A stretch of DNA of 64,000 bases from Globisporangium splendens (taxonomy: Eukaryota; Oomycota; Peronosporomycetes; Pythiales; Pythiaceae). Positions 55,528 to 64,000 of the stretch are shown in pieces. The translations under genes were made by a program, and so were the position numbers. The notes under the pieces were generated by a model. It was not told where the DNA came from, ran no database searches, and worked only from the letters and a program-made list of their open reading frames with translations. Within the stretch, counting starts at the first letter, position 1. Every line of letters starts with the position of its first letter. The stretch covers positions 1-64,000 of the forward strand of contig VFIW01000083.1 in the NCBI GenBank assembly GCA_006386115.1. Direction: 5' to 3'.

Positions 55528-55794
55528 GTAGAATAGAGCTTTTGCGGATGCAGTAGCCATCCATATAATTAACGCCAATACACATACATAAACATCAGCA
55601 CCAGCTAGCACTCCATTTGTGTCCATGTGATGGATGCACCAAAGTTGCCAAGAGCTGCTGCATCCAATTGATCACCAAAGTGGTTGCACTTTCTGGATCC
55701 CTTCGTGCAACATTCTAGTTCTTGCTGTCACGTTCGTGCAACCTTGCGCATTATTGACACCATTTGACCCCCAAAGTGGACACACACCTCCACA

Positions 55795-57448
55795 ATGGCG
55801 AACGCGCCGCCGATCTCGTGGACCGCGCGCGACGTGGAGCGCCACTTCGAGCCGCTGGGCACGTGCCGCGACGTGGACGAGTTCGAGAAGCTCAACCGCA
55901 TCGGCGAGGGTACGTACGGCACCGTGTACCGCGCGCGCGACCGCCAGTCCAAGCGCATCGTCGCGCTCAAGCGTGTCATCCTGCACAACGAAGCCAGCGA
56001 AGGGGTACACACGAGTCAATCAATCAGTCATGCGTATCTATTGTGCGCTCGTTGGGCTTATATGCATGTGTGTACACACTTGTAATACTTTAGTTTCCGA
56101 TCACTGCGCTGCGCGAGATCAAGCTGCTCAAGCGGCTGCGACACCCGAACTGCGTGCAGCTCTTGGACGTCGCCGTCGGCCGCAAACGCTCCAGGTACGC
56201 TCTCGTGCTGCTGTGTCTCAATGAGTTTGTCGATGTGTACATGCACTTGCGATCTGACGTCTTTTCGTCTGAACGGCGTACAGTGTGTTCCTGGTGTTTG
56301 AGTATTGTGAGCACGATCTGTCGCTGCTGATACGACACCACTCGGGCACGCGCAATCCATTCAAGGAGTCAGAGGTACGCATACATACAGTGGCTCAGTG
56401 TCCCTATTTCTCATACGATTAATTGACTCTGTGTACTGCTAATGTGAGGTAGATTAAGCGCATTCTGCTGTCGATTCTGCACGCGATCAACTATCTGCAC
56501 CAGCAAAACCTCCTGCATCGCGACATCAAGCTCTCGAACATCCTGTACGACCGGTATGGCGCCGTCAAGCTCGCGGATTTCGGACTCGCGCGAGAGACCA
56601 GTAGGCTCGTTGAGGGCTCATCTGAGGCCACGTTAACGCCCAAGGTGGTCACGCTGTGGTACCGTGCTCCTGAGATCCTGTTTGGCTGCGACACGTACAC
56701 CACCGCAGTGGACATGTGGTCGTGTGGGTGCATCTTTGGCGAACTCTTGCTCCAGGAGCCGTTGATGCCTGGAAAAACGGAGCTGGATCAAGTCGAAAAG
56801 ATCTCCAAGGTGCATTCGCTGTCAGCCAACTATTTGGACACTGGTCATGAGTGATTTACTTTGTGTGTTGATTGCAGCTGCTTGGTCGCGCAAACGATCA
56901 CATTTGGCCGGGCATGTCGTCGCTTCCGAATGCCGACGCGTTCCACTTTGATGCGACTCGGTACAGCTACAACAACATTCGAAAAGTGCTTCCAGACTTG
57001 TCGGATAAAGTATGGATTTAGGCGAGCAAACTGCGACCTTGTTAGAAACTCACTCGCTCAGCTCACCTGTCAATATGCTTTTGTGCGTACAGGGCATTGA
57101 TCTGATCAACCAAATGCTCACGTACGACCCACAGATCCGAATCTCGGTAAGCTCCTCATTGACACTGAGGCGGAGGGATTGGGATATGGAGCTCAGCCTG
57201 AAAATTTGCAATTTGTTGTGTGTGTGTGTGTGTGCTTCAAGGCTGAAGACGCGATCGCGCATCCGTACTTCCGCGAGAAGCCATTTCCGCAGGAATCGTC
57301 GATGATGCCGACGTTCCCGTCGCTCCATCCAGACATGAAGGACAAACCGACGCATGAGAGCCGAGCTCACTCTCGTGAGAGCATGAAGTTTGGCGATGCC
57401 TTTGGGGCGCCATCGTCAGCTGCAGCATTGAAGAAGCGGCGGCTTTGA
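55795..57448 (+). CDS. CDK10: Cyclin-dependent kinase, CDK10-type (383 aa)
   Basis: Seven exons: 55795-56004, 56094-56194, 56284-56374, 56453-56809, 56878-57009, 57093-57146 and 57242-57448 (384 codons). CRDVDEFEKLNRIGEGTYGT at the start, the cyclin-contact helix FPITALREIKLLKRLRHPN (a PISSLRE-class helix), FLVFEYCEHDL, catalytic HRDIKLSNILY, DFGLARE, PKVVTLWYRAPEILFG, DMWSCGCIFGELL and the C-terminal YFREKPFPQESSMMPTFPS together point to CDK10 rather than CDK11. CDK10 pairs with cyclin M/Q in animals and acts on transcription factors and ciliogenesis; its role in oomycetes is unknown. Basic tail KKRRL. Introns contain TG repeats. Confidence 0.88.
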
Positions 57449-57680
57449 GTATGGGTACAGTTCGACGTGGCGTCATATCCAATAAGGTGAGTCGGGAGCA
57501 GTCAGGCATGGTGTTGTGTTCAAGAATCGCAGTACACTATGCGCGATAGAGAAAACACCTTCGTGTGTTGTGAAAGAGTGCAATGCTGAAATGTAAATAC
57601 GAAAAACCCGGATGCACGGGTGCAGACTCAAGATCAAGTCTAAATTGTCATTCAAATCTAAACCATAGATCGCCTAAAAG

Positions 57681-59138
57681 CTACTTCTTCTTCTGCTTCG
57701 CGACGGTCCGGTGGCGCTTCTTCACGTGCTTGGGGATCTTGTTCTGTCGCTTCACCTTTTTCTCCTCTTTCGTCGCGTGCTTCAGGGCTTTTTTTGCCAG
57801 TTTCTCCTGCTCTCGTGCTTTTTCACGCTCCAGACGTCGTTCGAGACGGAACGCAGCGCGCTGCTCGTCCGTGAGCACGCGGCGACCGGAGGACTCTTCT
57901 TCTTCGTCGCTCGATTCGTCGTCATCGTCGTCGTCATCGTCGCTGCCGCTTTGAACCTCGCCATCATCGCTGTCCTTGTCCTCGTTGTCGCTCTGATCAT
58001 CTTCATCGTCCTCACCGTCACTCGACTCGTCGGCGTTTTCATCCAAACCCTCGACGTCCAGCATGTCCATCAATCGCGCACCTGGCGGCAAAGTGTCCAC
58101 CTCTAACCGCGAGATCGCAGAGATCAGCGATTTCTCCATGCGGCCTTCGATATACGCCATCTGCTCGCGCTCCGAGTGCAGCACCTCGCCCAGCGAACGC
58201 GGGATGAACGTGTTCATGAACACGGCTTCGTCGACCTGTTGCTCGTTCGACATACCCACGGGGCGGTTCGCGATCATCTCCTGGATCGCGTCCAGGTGGT
58301 CGTCGACGTCCTCGTCGCGCAGGTTCGGGTCCGTGACGAAGTCAAACAGCTCCTGTGTGTTCATCGGATTCAGTCCGCCGTACTTGGTGAAGTAGTCTGT
58401 GACGTTCTTGCAGTCCTTGCGCAGGAAATCCGCGGCGCTTGGGTGCTCGTGCTCGACCGACTGCGACACATCGATGAAGTACAATTGCTGCTGGTAGTAC
58501 AAAATGTTGTACTCGCTCAGGTCGCCGTGCACGAGCTTGCACTTTTGGTACATCGTGCGCATCATCTTAACGCAGTACATGTAGCATTCGCGGTATCTCG
58601 TCTCGCTGAGGTTTGCATCGCGGAGCTTTGGCGCAGCGTACCCGTCGCGTCCGATAAAGTCCATGAGCAGCACGTGCGAGCGCAGCATCATCGGGTTCGG
58701 ACAATAGATCCCGGCCTCGCGCAGACGGCGCAGGTTGCGCATCTCCTTCTCGGCCCAGAGCTTGACCATCTTGCGCGGGTTGCCCTTCGAGTACCCATGG
58801 CGGAAGCGGAACTCGCCGCTCACGTACTTCTCGCGGTCCTTGAACACGAGGATCGACGTCTTGTACACCTTGATCGCGCCTTCACGCCCGTCGGGCAGCC
58901 GCGCATGGTACACGTTCGCCTCCTTGCCTGTGCTCAGACAGCCGTTGATCTCCGTCACGACGCCCTGGTTCAGCATCTTGTACAGGATCATGCGCGTGCG
59001 CGGGTCGAGCACCTGCTCCGTCGTCGCGCGGTCATCGCGGCCCGTGTGCTTGATGCGCCCGCTCTCTTCGTTGCGCAGCGTGCGGTTGAGCTGGTTCTCC
59101 GCGCGCTTCGACAGCGTAAAGTCGTCCTCGCTCTTCAT
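57681..59138 (-). CDS. RIOK1: RIO1 atypical protein kinase (485 aa)
   Basis: Intronless from ATG 59138 (MKSEDDFTLSKRAENQ) to 57681. The upstream extension to 59243 is low-complexity and unlikely. The RIO kinase domain has the flexible P-loop GCLSTGKEANVYHA, AIKVYKTSILVFKDREKYV, catalytic loop LVHGDLSEYNILYY and metal-binding YFIDVSQSVEHEHP, all diagnostic of RIO1. The C-terminal third is acidic (runs of Asp/Ser) then Lys-rich (KKVKRQNKIPKHVKKRHR), as in other RIO1 proteins. It acts as an ATPase/kinase in the last cytoplasmic steps of 40S ribosome maturation, including 20S pre-rRNA processing. Confidence 0.93.
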   Translation of the reverse strand: MKSEDDFTLSKRAENQLNRTLRNEESGRIKHTGRDDRATTEQVLDPRTRMILYKMLNQGVVTEINGCLSTGKEANVYHARLPDGREGAIKVYKTSILVFKDREKYVSGEFRFRHGYSKGNPRKMVKLWAEKEMRNLRRLREAGIYCPNPMMLRSHVLLMDFIGRDGYAAPKLRDANLSETRYRECYMYCVKMMRTMYQKCKLVHGDLSEYNILYYQQQLYFIDVSQSVEHEHPSAADFLRKDCKNVTDYFTKYGGLNPMNTQELFDFVTDPNLRDEDVDDHLDAIQEMIANRPVGMSNEQQVDEAVFMNTFIPRSLGEVLHSEREQMAYIEGRMEKSLISAISRLEVDTLPPGARLMDMLDVEGLDENADESSDGEDDEDDQSDNEDKDSDDGEVQSGSDDDDDDDDESSDEEEESSGRRVLTDEQRAAFRLERRLEREKAREQEKLAKKALKHATKEEKKVKRQNKIPKHVKKRHRTVAKQKKK

Positions 59139-60099
59139 GGCTGAAGTGTGTTGCTGTACGCAGTGCCGTGTGCCTTGCAGAGAGAAGCGCAAGGTGTTGC
59201 AGCAGCGTCGTCGTCGTCTTGCTGTGCTCGTTGATCTGCTCAATGGCCAACCAATTGAACAGATGTGTGAGAGTGATGGTCAGACATACCGTTGTGAATA
59301 TATCGGTATTGGTCGGTTGATGTGCGAACAGAATGATGGTGTCAAGGTTGACTCGTCAGAATGATGGTCAGCGATCCACCAAGTGACGAGATGCCTCGAG
59401 CCTCAAGGCTAGAGGATGCGCATGGAGGTGAAGCGTTGACTTTTGCAGCTTATGCGCCAAGGAGACGTAGGCAGAGACCTCGTTTGCAATGACACACCAT
59501 TGCTCGTATCGTGTGCTCCATCATCAGCCTACCTGTAACGAGAGATGAGAAGAGAAGAGAGAGAGAGCTCCGTCACTTCAGCGTCTCTTTCTCGGAAGTG
59601 TCAAGCAAGTGAAACTTTCGAGAAAGAGAAACTACAACGAGCAGCTCTTCGCATTCTTCATCCGTCATGCACGCTTGAACCTCTTGCACCACTGTCGATT
59701 GAACATCAAGCGACAACGATTTCTGTTTGCTGATGAAGACAACTGTCGGATTGTACCGATAATTTCCGGTATGCATTGGTCTCCATCCGGTACAGCACCT
59801 ATTTCGGTACTACACCGACGGTATAGTACACACCAATACTGTATAGTGTATACTTCAGACCAGAGAGCCCTCTGTTCGCACCATAACTGTAAGCCTTGAC
59901 CTCTGGCTCCTCACGGTTCAATTCTGCAATTGACGTGGAGCACTGGGAATCAAAGCTACCAAAGATCAGAGCACTAGGCATCACGTCACCCTGTGTTGCT
60001 CTCTCTCTCTCTGTGGATATACACGCAGGCACGCGCATATACACACATACGCTCTGTAAGACACACTCTTGTGTGTGTGTGTGTGCAGCATAAGCTGCG
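59139..60099. other. Divergent upstream region of RIOK1 and TMF1
   Basis: 961 bp. It includes CT/GA-rich runs (59542-59570, 60000-60014) and a TG run at 60073-60084 just before the TMF1 start. No supported gene. Confidence 0.4.
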
Positions 60100-63015
60100 A
60101 TGTCGTGGAGCGGTTGGAGCGCGCGTCTGAACGTGACGTCGATCGTGTCGCAGGGTCTCGAGCAGGTCTCCAAGCTCAAGGAGGACGTCGAGAAACAGTT
60201 CGACCAGGCCGTGCAGGGTGCCAAGGCGGCTCCTTCCTCTTTGTCGAGAGACTATAGCGCGTCATTAAGCACATCGTCAGCGTCATCATCATCTGGTCCA
60301 GATCTGTTTGGGGATGCCTCGTCGGATGTGAAGTTGCCGCCGCGGTCGCCCGATGCGGCGCCGTCGCCGATACTCAAGACAGTGGACGATATCAACGTGA
60401 TTAAACCCACGCGGTGGGGAGATTTGACGTCGTCGTCTGCAAATGGAGCTGCTGGGAACGCGCCGATTTCGAAACTACTGGTGCAGCAACCACCGTACTC
60501 CGCTGGCGGGAAGCGCCGTCCGAATGCTGGTCCGCCTCTGGACTTCCTGACAGTGCACGCTCCAGTGGATGCGAGTAAAAGCGCTAATTATTCGAACAAG
60601 TTACCGTCTGTGGAATCAACAGTGGAGAAAGATGAGGAAAAGGTGGTAGCGGTGGATGACCCCGCATCTTCGTCGTCAGTTGGTGGGGAAGAGTTTGCGA
60701 CAAACGATGGCGCGGTGAAGGATGAAGAACAGGATAGCGATGATAACTGTACCGTATCAGCTGCAAAGGAAGTCGATACGGTCGTCATAGGGGACGATGC
60801 CGAAGGTTCGGAAGAAGCAGAGTTGGAGAAGGCAGAGGATAACGAAGACGAAGAAAAAGAAGAAACCAACCTCGATAATGACAAGAACGATGCAGCAACC
60901 AATGATGATGAACTGAAAGCACCGGCAGTTGCGGACGCAGATCGTGATGTTGAAGTTGAGAAAGATGGCGATGTGGAGCTCTCGACAGTCACTATTGAAG
61001 ATGCGTTGAGGAATGAATCTGGAGAAGATTTCGATAATTCGTCAGAGCAAGAACATGTTGACACTCAGGACTCGGTGGCTGGTGATGAGAGCCGTGATGT
61101 TACACTTGCTGCAAAAGATAAAGAAATCCGATTCTTGCATCAACAGCTGAAAGCGCGCGAAGACCAACTGATGGCTACGTCGTCGTCGATCCAAGAGCTG
61201 CACGATGAGCTTGACAAGACTTGTCAACGTGAAGTCACAGCTGTCGAGCGAGCTCGTTACCTCACAGAACAGCTGGAGCTCATGCGCCACGAAGTGACCA
61301 AACTGAATAGGATGGCTGCAGGTCAGCGTGACAGCGACCTTCAGGCGATGCAAAATGCATTGAGCGATAAAGACGAGAAGCTGAAGGCGCTGCTCGAGGA
61401 GGGTCAGGCGCTTTCCATCAAGCAAGCCCAGTTTGAGCAACGCGTCCGCCAATTACGCAAAGAGAAGAACGAAGAAGAGGAAATGCGATTGAAGATCGAG
61501 TCACAGTATGAAGCAATCACAGCTCAATTCCAGGACCAATCGGCGAAGCTCAAGGGCGTAGAAGAGGAGAACAAAAAGTATGCGCAGCAGCTTCGTCAGC
61601 TACAGGCAGCAGTGGATACAGTCACGGCCCAACTGACCAAGTCCGAGAGCACAGTCGCAACGTACGAGAAGCAAATGGAGCAGCTCAAGTCCGAAGTCGA
61701 GCAACTTTCGCAGAGCAACAATGACAGGCAGCAAGAACTGGACGCGCTGAGGGACGCAAACCATTCGAATGAAGCACTGTCCTCAGAGAAAGCTGAACTC
61801 GAGCAAACGATTCACTTTCTGCATCAAAGCCTTCGCGATCTGGAAGAAGAGTCGATCCGGCGCGAGGAAATGGCACGCTCCGAGATCGCGGATCTGAAGA
61901 AAAAATGGCAAGATGCGGTGAGTCGAGTAGATATGATGGGGCAAAGTGTTTCCGAAGCGACTCAACCACTGTTGCGGCAGATTCATGCGCTTCAAGAAGA
62001 TCAACGAGCACGTCAAGAGACGTGGAAGGCAACCGAAGCAGCGCTGCAGTTGCGTATTCAACAGGGCATCGATCTTCGTCGTGATGCTGAAGCGGTACAA
62101 GTGCAAAAGGAAGAAGAGATCCATGCATTGCAGACGCGTATTGAGTCTGCGGAGAAAGAGTTGAAGCGCCGTGAATCGGAACTGATGCGGGAGAAAGAGA
62201 AGTACGAGAGCACATCGACACGAGAGCACGAGCTGCGTGCTCAACTTGACGCTATGCAAGCTGAAATCGACGAGTGGAAGGTGAAATACAACGCTGAAGT
62301 GCACGCGAAAGAGCAATTGCTTCTTCGTTTCAACAACGAACGCAACAAAAAGGTGGATCTTCATACGCCATCCACGACTCAGAACACGGAGTTGGACGAA
62401 GCGAAAGCGCGAGAAGAACAGCTGCGGTACGACTTGGAATGGAACCAGAACGAAGTGCGTCGCCTCAAGACGCTTGTGTCAAAGACTGGGAGTGTGTCGA
62501 ACGGTCTTGGAGGTGGTGGTCGCACTTTTTCTCCTATGGGCTCGACTTCGAGTCATCGATCAAGTTTCGACGACAGCAGCAGCACTGGCCTGAGTAATTA
62601 CAATGAAACGCAGGCGTCCATTCTGAAACAAACGTTGACGACAACAGACGACGATTCCCTTCTCGGAAGCACATCAGTGCTCGGCTTCAGTCAGTTGCAG
62701 CAGAAACTGCGCCTCCGCGAGGGCGAGAATCGGTTGGTGAAACAGCAGCTGAGCACCCTCGAAGCTAAGCAGGCGCAGCTGACCGAGGAAATCGTGCGCT
62801 TGAGTACGCGCAATGCACTCTTAGAGACGAACGAAGCGCGGTTCCAGCAGACCCAGGAGGAACTTCTGGATCTCAAGCAGCGCCAGCACGTGCTGTTGGA
62901 GCTTTTTGGTGAAAAAGAAGAGCAGGTCGAAGAATTGCAGTCCGAAGTTAGTGAGCTCAAGGCGTTTTACAGAAAGCAATTAGATACGCTGGCCAAGCAC
63001 CAGTCGCAGCAATAA
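60100..63015 (+). CDS. TMF1: TMF1-like golgin (971 aa)
   Basis: Intronless. The N-terminus MSWSGWSARLNVTSIVSQGL with an aromatic first helix resembles the amphipathic start of TMF/ARA160. Residues ~60-335 are disordered and acidic. From ~340 almost to the end it is continuous coiled coil. The C-terminal ~120 residues match the TMF1 Rab6-binding/TATA-binding module: FSQLQQKLRLREGENRLVKQ, LTEEIVRLSTRNALLE, LDLKQRQHVLLELFGEKEEQ and VSELKAFYRKQL. TMF1 golgins tether retrograde vesicles at the Golgi and bind Rab6. Family membership rests mainly on the C-terminal block. Confidence 0.8.
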   Translation: MSWSGWSARLNVTSIVSQGLEQVSKLKEDVEKQFDQAVQGAKAAPSSLSRDYSASLSTSSASSSSGPDLFGDASSDVKLPPRSPDAAPSPILKTVDDINVIKPTRWGDLTSSSANGAAGNAPISKLLVQQPPYSAGGKRRPNAGPPLDFLTVHAPVDASKSANYSNKLPSVESTVEKDEEKVVAVDDPASSSSVGGEEFATNDGAVKDEEQDSDDNCTVSAAKEVDTVVIGDDAEGSEEAELEKAEDNEDEEKEETNLDNDKNDAATNDDELKAPAVADADRDVEVEKDGDVELSTVTIEDALRNESGEDFDNSSEQEHVDTQDSVAGDESRDVTLAAKDKEIRFLHQQLKAREDQLMATSSSIQELHDELDKTCQREVTAVERARYLTEQLELMRHEVTKLNRMAAGQRDSDLQAMQNALSDKDEKLKALLEEGQALSIKQAQFEQRVRQLRKEKNEEEEMRLKIESQYEAITAQFQDQSAKLKGVEEENKKYAQQLRQLQAAVDTVTAQLTKSESTVATYEKQMEQLKSEVEQLSQSNNDRQQELDALRDANHSNEALSSEKAELEQTIHFLHQSLRDLEEESIRREEMARSEIADLKKKWQDAVSRVDMMGQSVSEATQPLLRQIHALQEDQRARQETWKATEAALQLRIQQGIDLRRDAEAVQVQKEEEIHALQTRIESAEKELKRRESELMREKEKYESTSTREHELRAQLDAMQAEIDEWKVKYNAEVHAKEQLLLRFNNERNKKVDLHTPSTTQNTELDEAKAREEQLRYDLEWNQNEVRRLKTLVSKTGSVSNGLGGGGRTFSPMGSTSSHRSSFDDSSSTGLSNYNETQASILKQTLTTTDDDSLLGSTSVLGFSQLQQKLRLREGENRLVKQQLSTLEAKQAQLTEEIVRLSTRNALLETNEARFQQTQEELLDLKQRQHVLLELFGEKEEQVEELQSEVSELKAFYRKQLDTLAKHQSQQ

Positions 63016-63226
63016 CACGAATGTCAAGAGCACGAAAGTGACTCACAAATGGATCTGCTGAATTTGTGCATTCTACTCACAAGTTTCCCGATAGATAGAC
63101 ACTGCATTATCGAAGTGTGTACGGTTATAGCAACAATGCCTCGCGAAGACAGGTGTAATTGGGGTGAGATCGCTTATCTTTACTCACAGAGCGGCTCATG
63201 GAGAAGGATCCGTGATGGTGTTCGAG

Positions 63227-64000
63227 TCAATTGAACGAACCGACGGCAAGCTCGGATGACCACGTCATATCAGCGGAATCAGGAACATTGACCGAGGTGA
63301 CCTGGATGTGGAGCTCAAAGTTTGGGTAGTACATGGATGAGATCTGTGCGACCGCATCGTAGCCCGAGCTGTCGCTCGATAGCGTCATGGACACGACAGC
63401 CTCAGCTCTCGAGGACAGAATTGCCAGCAACAATGTTTGGAGATCGGCCTCGGCGGTGGTTTCGCTGAAGGACGTGGATATCATGTCTCGAAATCCATAC
63501 TTCACAGCGAAAACTGCTGAAAATGTATCTGGGATCGTAAACGCGGTGGTGCTTTGGAGTTGGACCATCGCATCCGATGTGATCGCTTCGTGTAGCAGTC
63601 CACGTGGACACTCGTCGATTTCGAAGCATGCCAGCGCGTCCAAAGTTTTGCACCACAAGTCACCTCGGAAGGCACTCTCGATGGCCCTGCACTTACTTCG
63701 TCGGCTTGCTGGATGTCCAACTAGCACTGCTCCAAGGAAGATCGGATGGATTATGCGGTTCCAAGTCCGTCTGCGAGCAGCGACTCGTACACCGTCGTAC
63801 CCAGTTCTTGCGCGAGGCAAGTGTCAAACGCGCTTGTGGGGGAGTTGTCGCCGCAGTCGCCAGTTGCGATTGACGACAGATCGCAGCCGAAGAGAACAGC
63901 TCCGCATTGAGCACAGTCGTTTGCAGTGCTTTTGTGGTTGCTCATAAGGGAGCTGAGGTTGTTACCGGGCTGGGGTTGTTACCGGGCTGGGGTTGTTACC
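63227..64000 (-). CDS. Cysteine-rich hypothetical protein, 5' partial at the right edge
   Basis: Two minus-strand exons: 63708-63227, and an upstream exon ending at 63801 (donor GTACGACG, acceptor GGACATCCAG) that gives ELASRRSKC across the junction. The upstream exon reads ANDCAQCGAVLFGCDLSS, GDCGDNSPTSAFDTC; downstream come SAFRGDLWCKTLDALACFEI and DECPRGLL, then a ~110-residue hydrophobic/Ser-rich domain ending AVGSFN. Many spaced Cys suggest an extracellular disulfide protein. In the frame of the first ATG (63945) a stop lies upstream within a 17-bp repeat array, so the start or an earlier exon may lie beyond the window. No family recognised. Confidence 0.5.
63955..64000. repeat. 17-bp tandem repeat array at the right edge
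   Basis: GGTTGTTACCGGGCTGG occurs twice in full and continues into a third partial copy at the last base, so the array extends beyond the window. Its length is not a multiple of three, so if transcribed as coding sequence each unit would change frame. Confidence 0.8.

Noticed and set aside
58176..59144. 322-codon plus-strand ORF opposite RIOK1, and 26612-27448 plus opposite the membrane GH17 gene
   Set aside because: Both are valine/histidine/alanine-rich shadows of strongly biased sense genes with full catalytic motifs.

Overview
The window looks like oomycete nuclear DNA, most likely from the Phytophthora/Pythium side of the group. The support is two secreted elicitin-like proteins, secreted GH17 beta-1,3-glucanases, chromodomain Ty3/gypsy retroelements, a Crypton-type recombinase fragment, and small GT-AG introns (roughly 70-100 bp) in the housekeeping genes. 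I cannot name a genus.

Left third (1-13.7 kb), a retroelement block: the 3' end of a plus-strand chromodomain Ty3/gypsy element (1-1430), then two nearly identical 5.7-kb units (1431-7144 and 7495-13181). Each unit carries an intact 1604-codon gag-pol on the minus strand. A 350-bp chromodomain fragment of a gypsy polyprotein lies between them. The second unit ends abruptly against the 3' part of an arrestin-like gene. No LTR pair is visible around either unit. The plus-strand element carries a 349-codon antisense ORF, predicted coiled-coil with a basic N-terminus, that starts just inside its 3' LTR.

Secretome island (15.6-22.4 kb): two tandem elicitin-like genes, each with two elicitin domains joined by a Pro/Thr/Ala linker and each preceded by the same promoter element; a second arrestin-like gene; a Crypton-like fragment; and a three-exon minus-strand gene with a duplicated basic motif that single-frame ORF calling misses.

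Right two thirds (22.5-64 kb), mostly intron-rich housekeeping genes: WDR89-like protein, CaMK-type kinase, membrane-anchored GH17, a 13.5-kb dynein heavy-chain-like gene, poly(A) polymerase, mitochondrial enoyl-CoA hydratase, RPAP2/Rtr1 phosphatase, secreted GH17, TRM112, nucleolar circularly permuted GTPase (GNL3/Nug1 type), CDK10, RIO1 kinase, TMF1 golgin, and a partial cysteine-rich protein. Many neighbours are divergent pairs sharing an upstream region (dynein/PAP, ECHS1/RPAP2, TRM112/GNL, RIOK1/TMF1). Several act in ribosome biogenesis and translation (RIO1, GNL, TRM112) or Pol II transcription and mRNA 3' ends (RPAP2, CDK10, PAP).

The most unusual gene is the dynein-like one. Its ATPase motifs at AAA1 and AAA2 are broken, the AAA4 core is missing, and it also carries at least six reading-frame breaks and an in-frame TGA, although every other multi-exon gene here reads cleanly. 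I interpret it as a decaying copy of an already motor-dead dynein paralogue.
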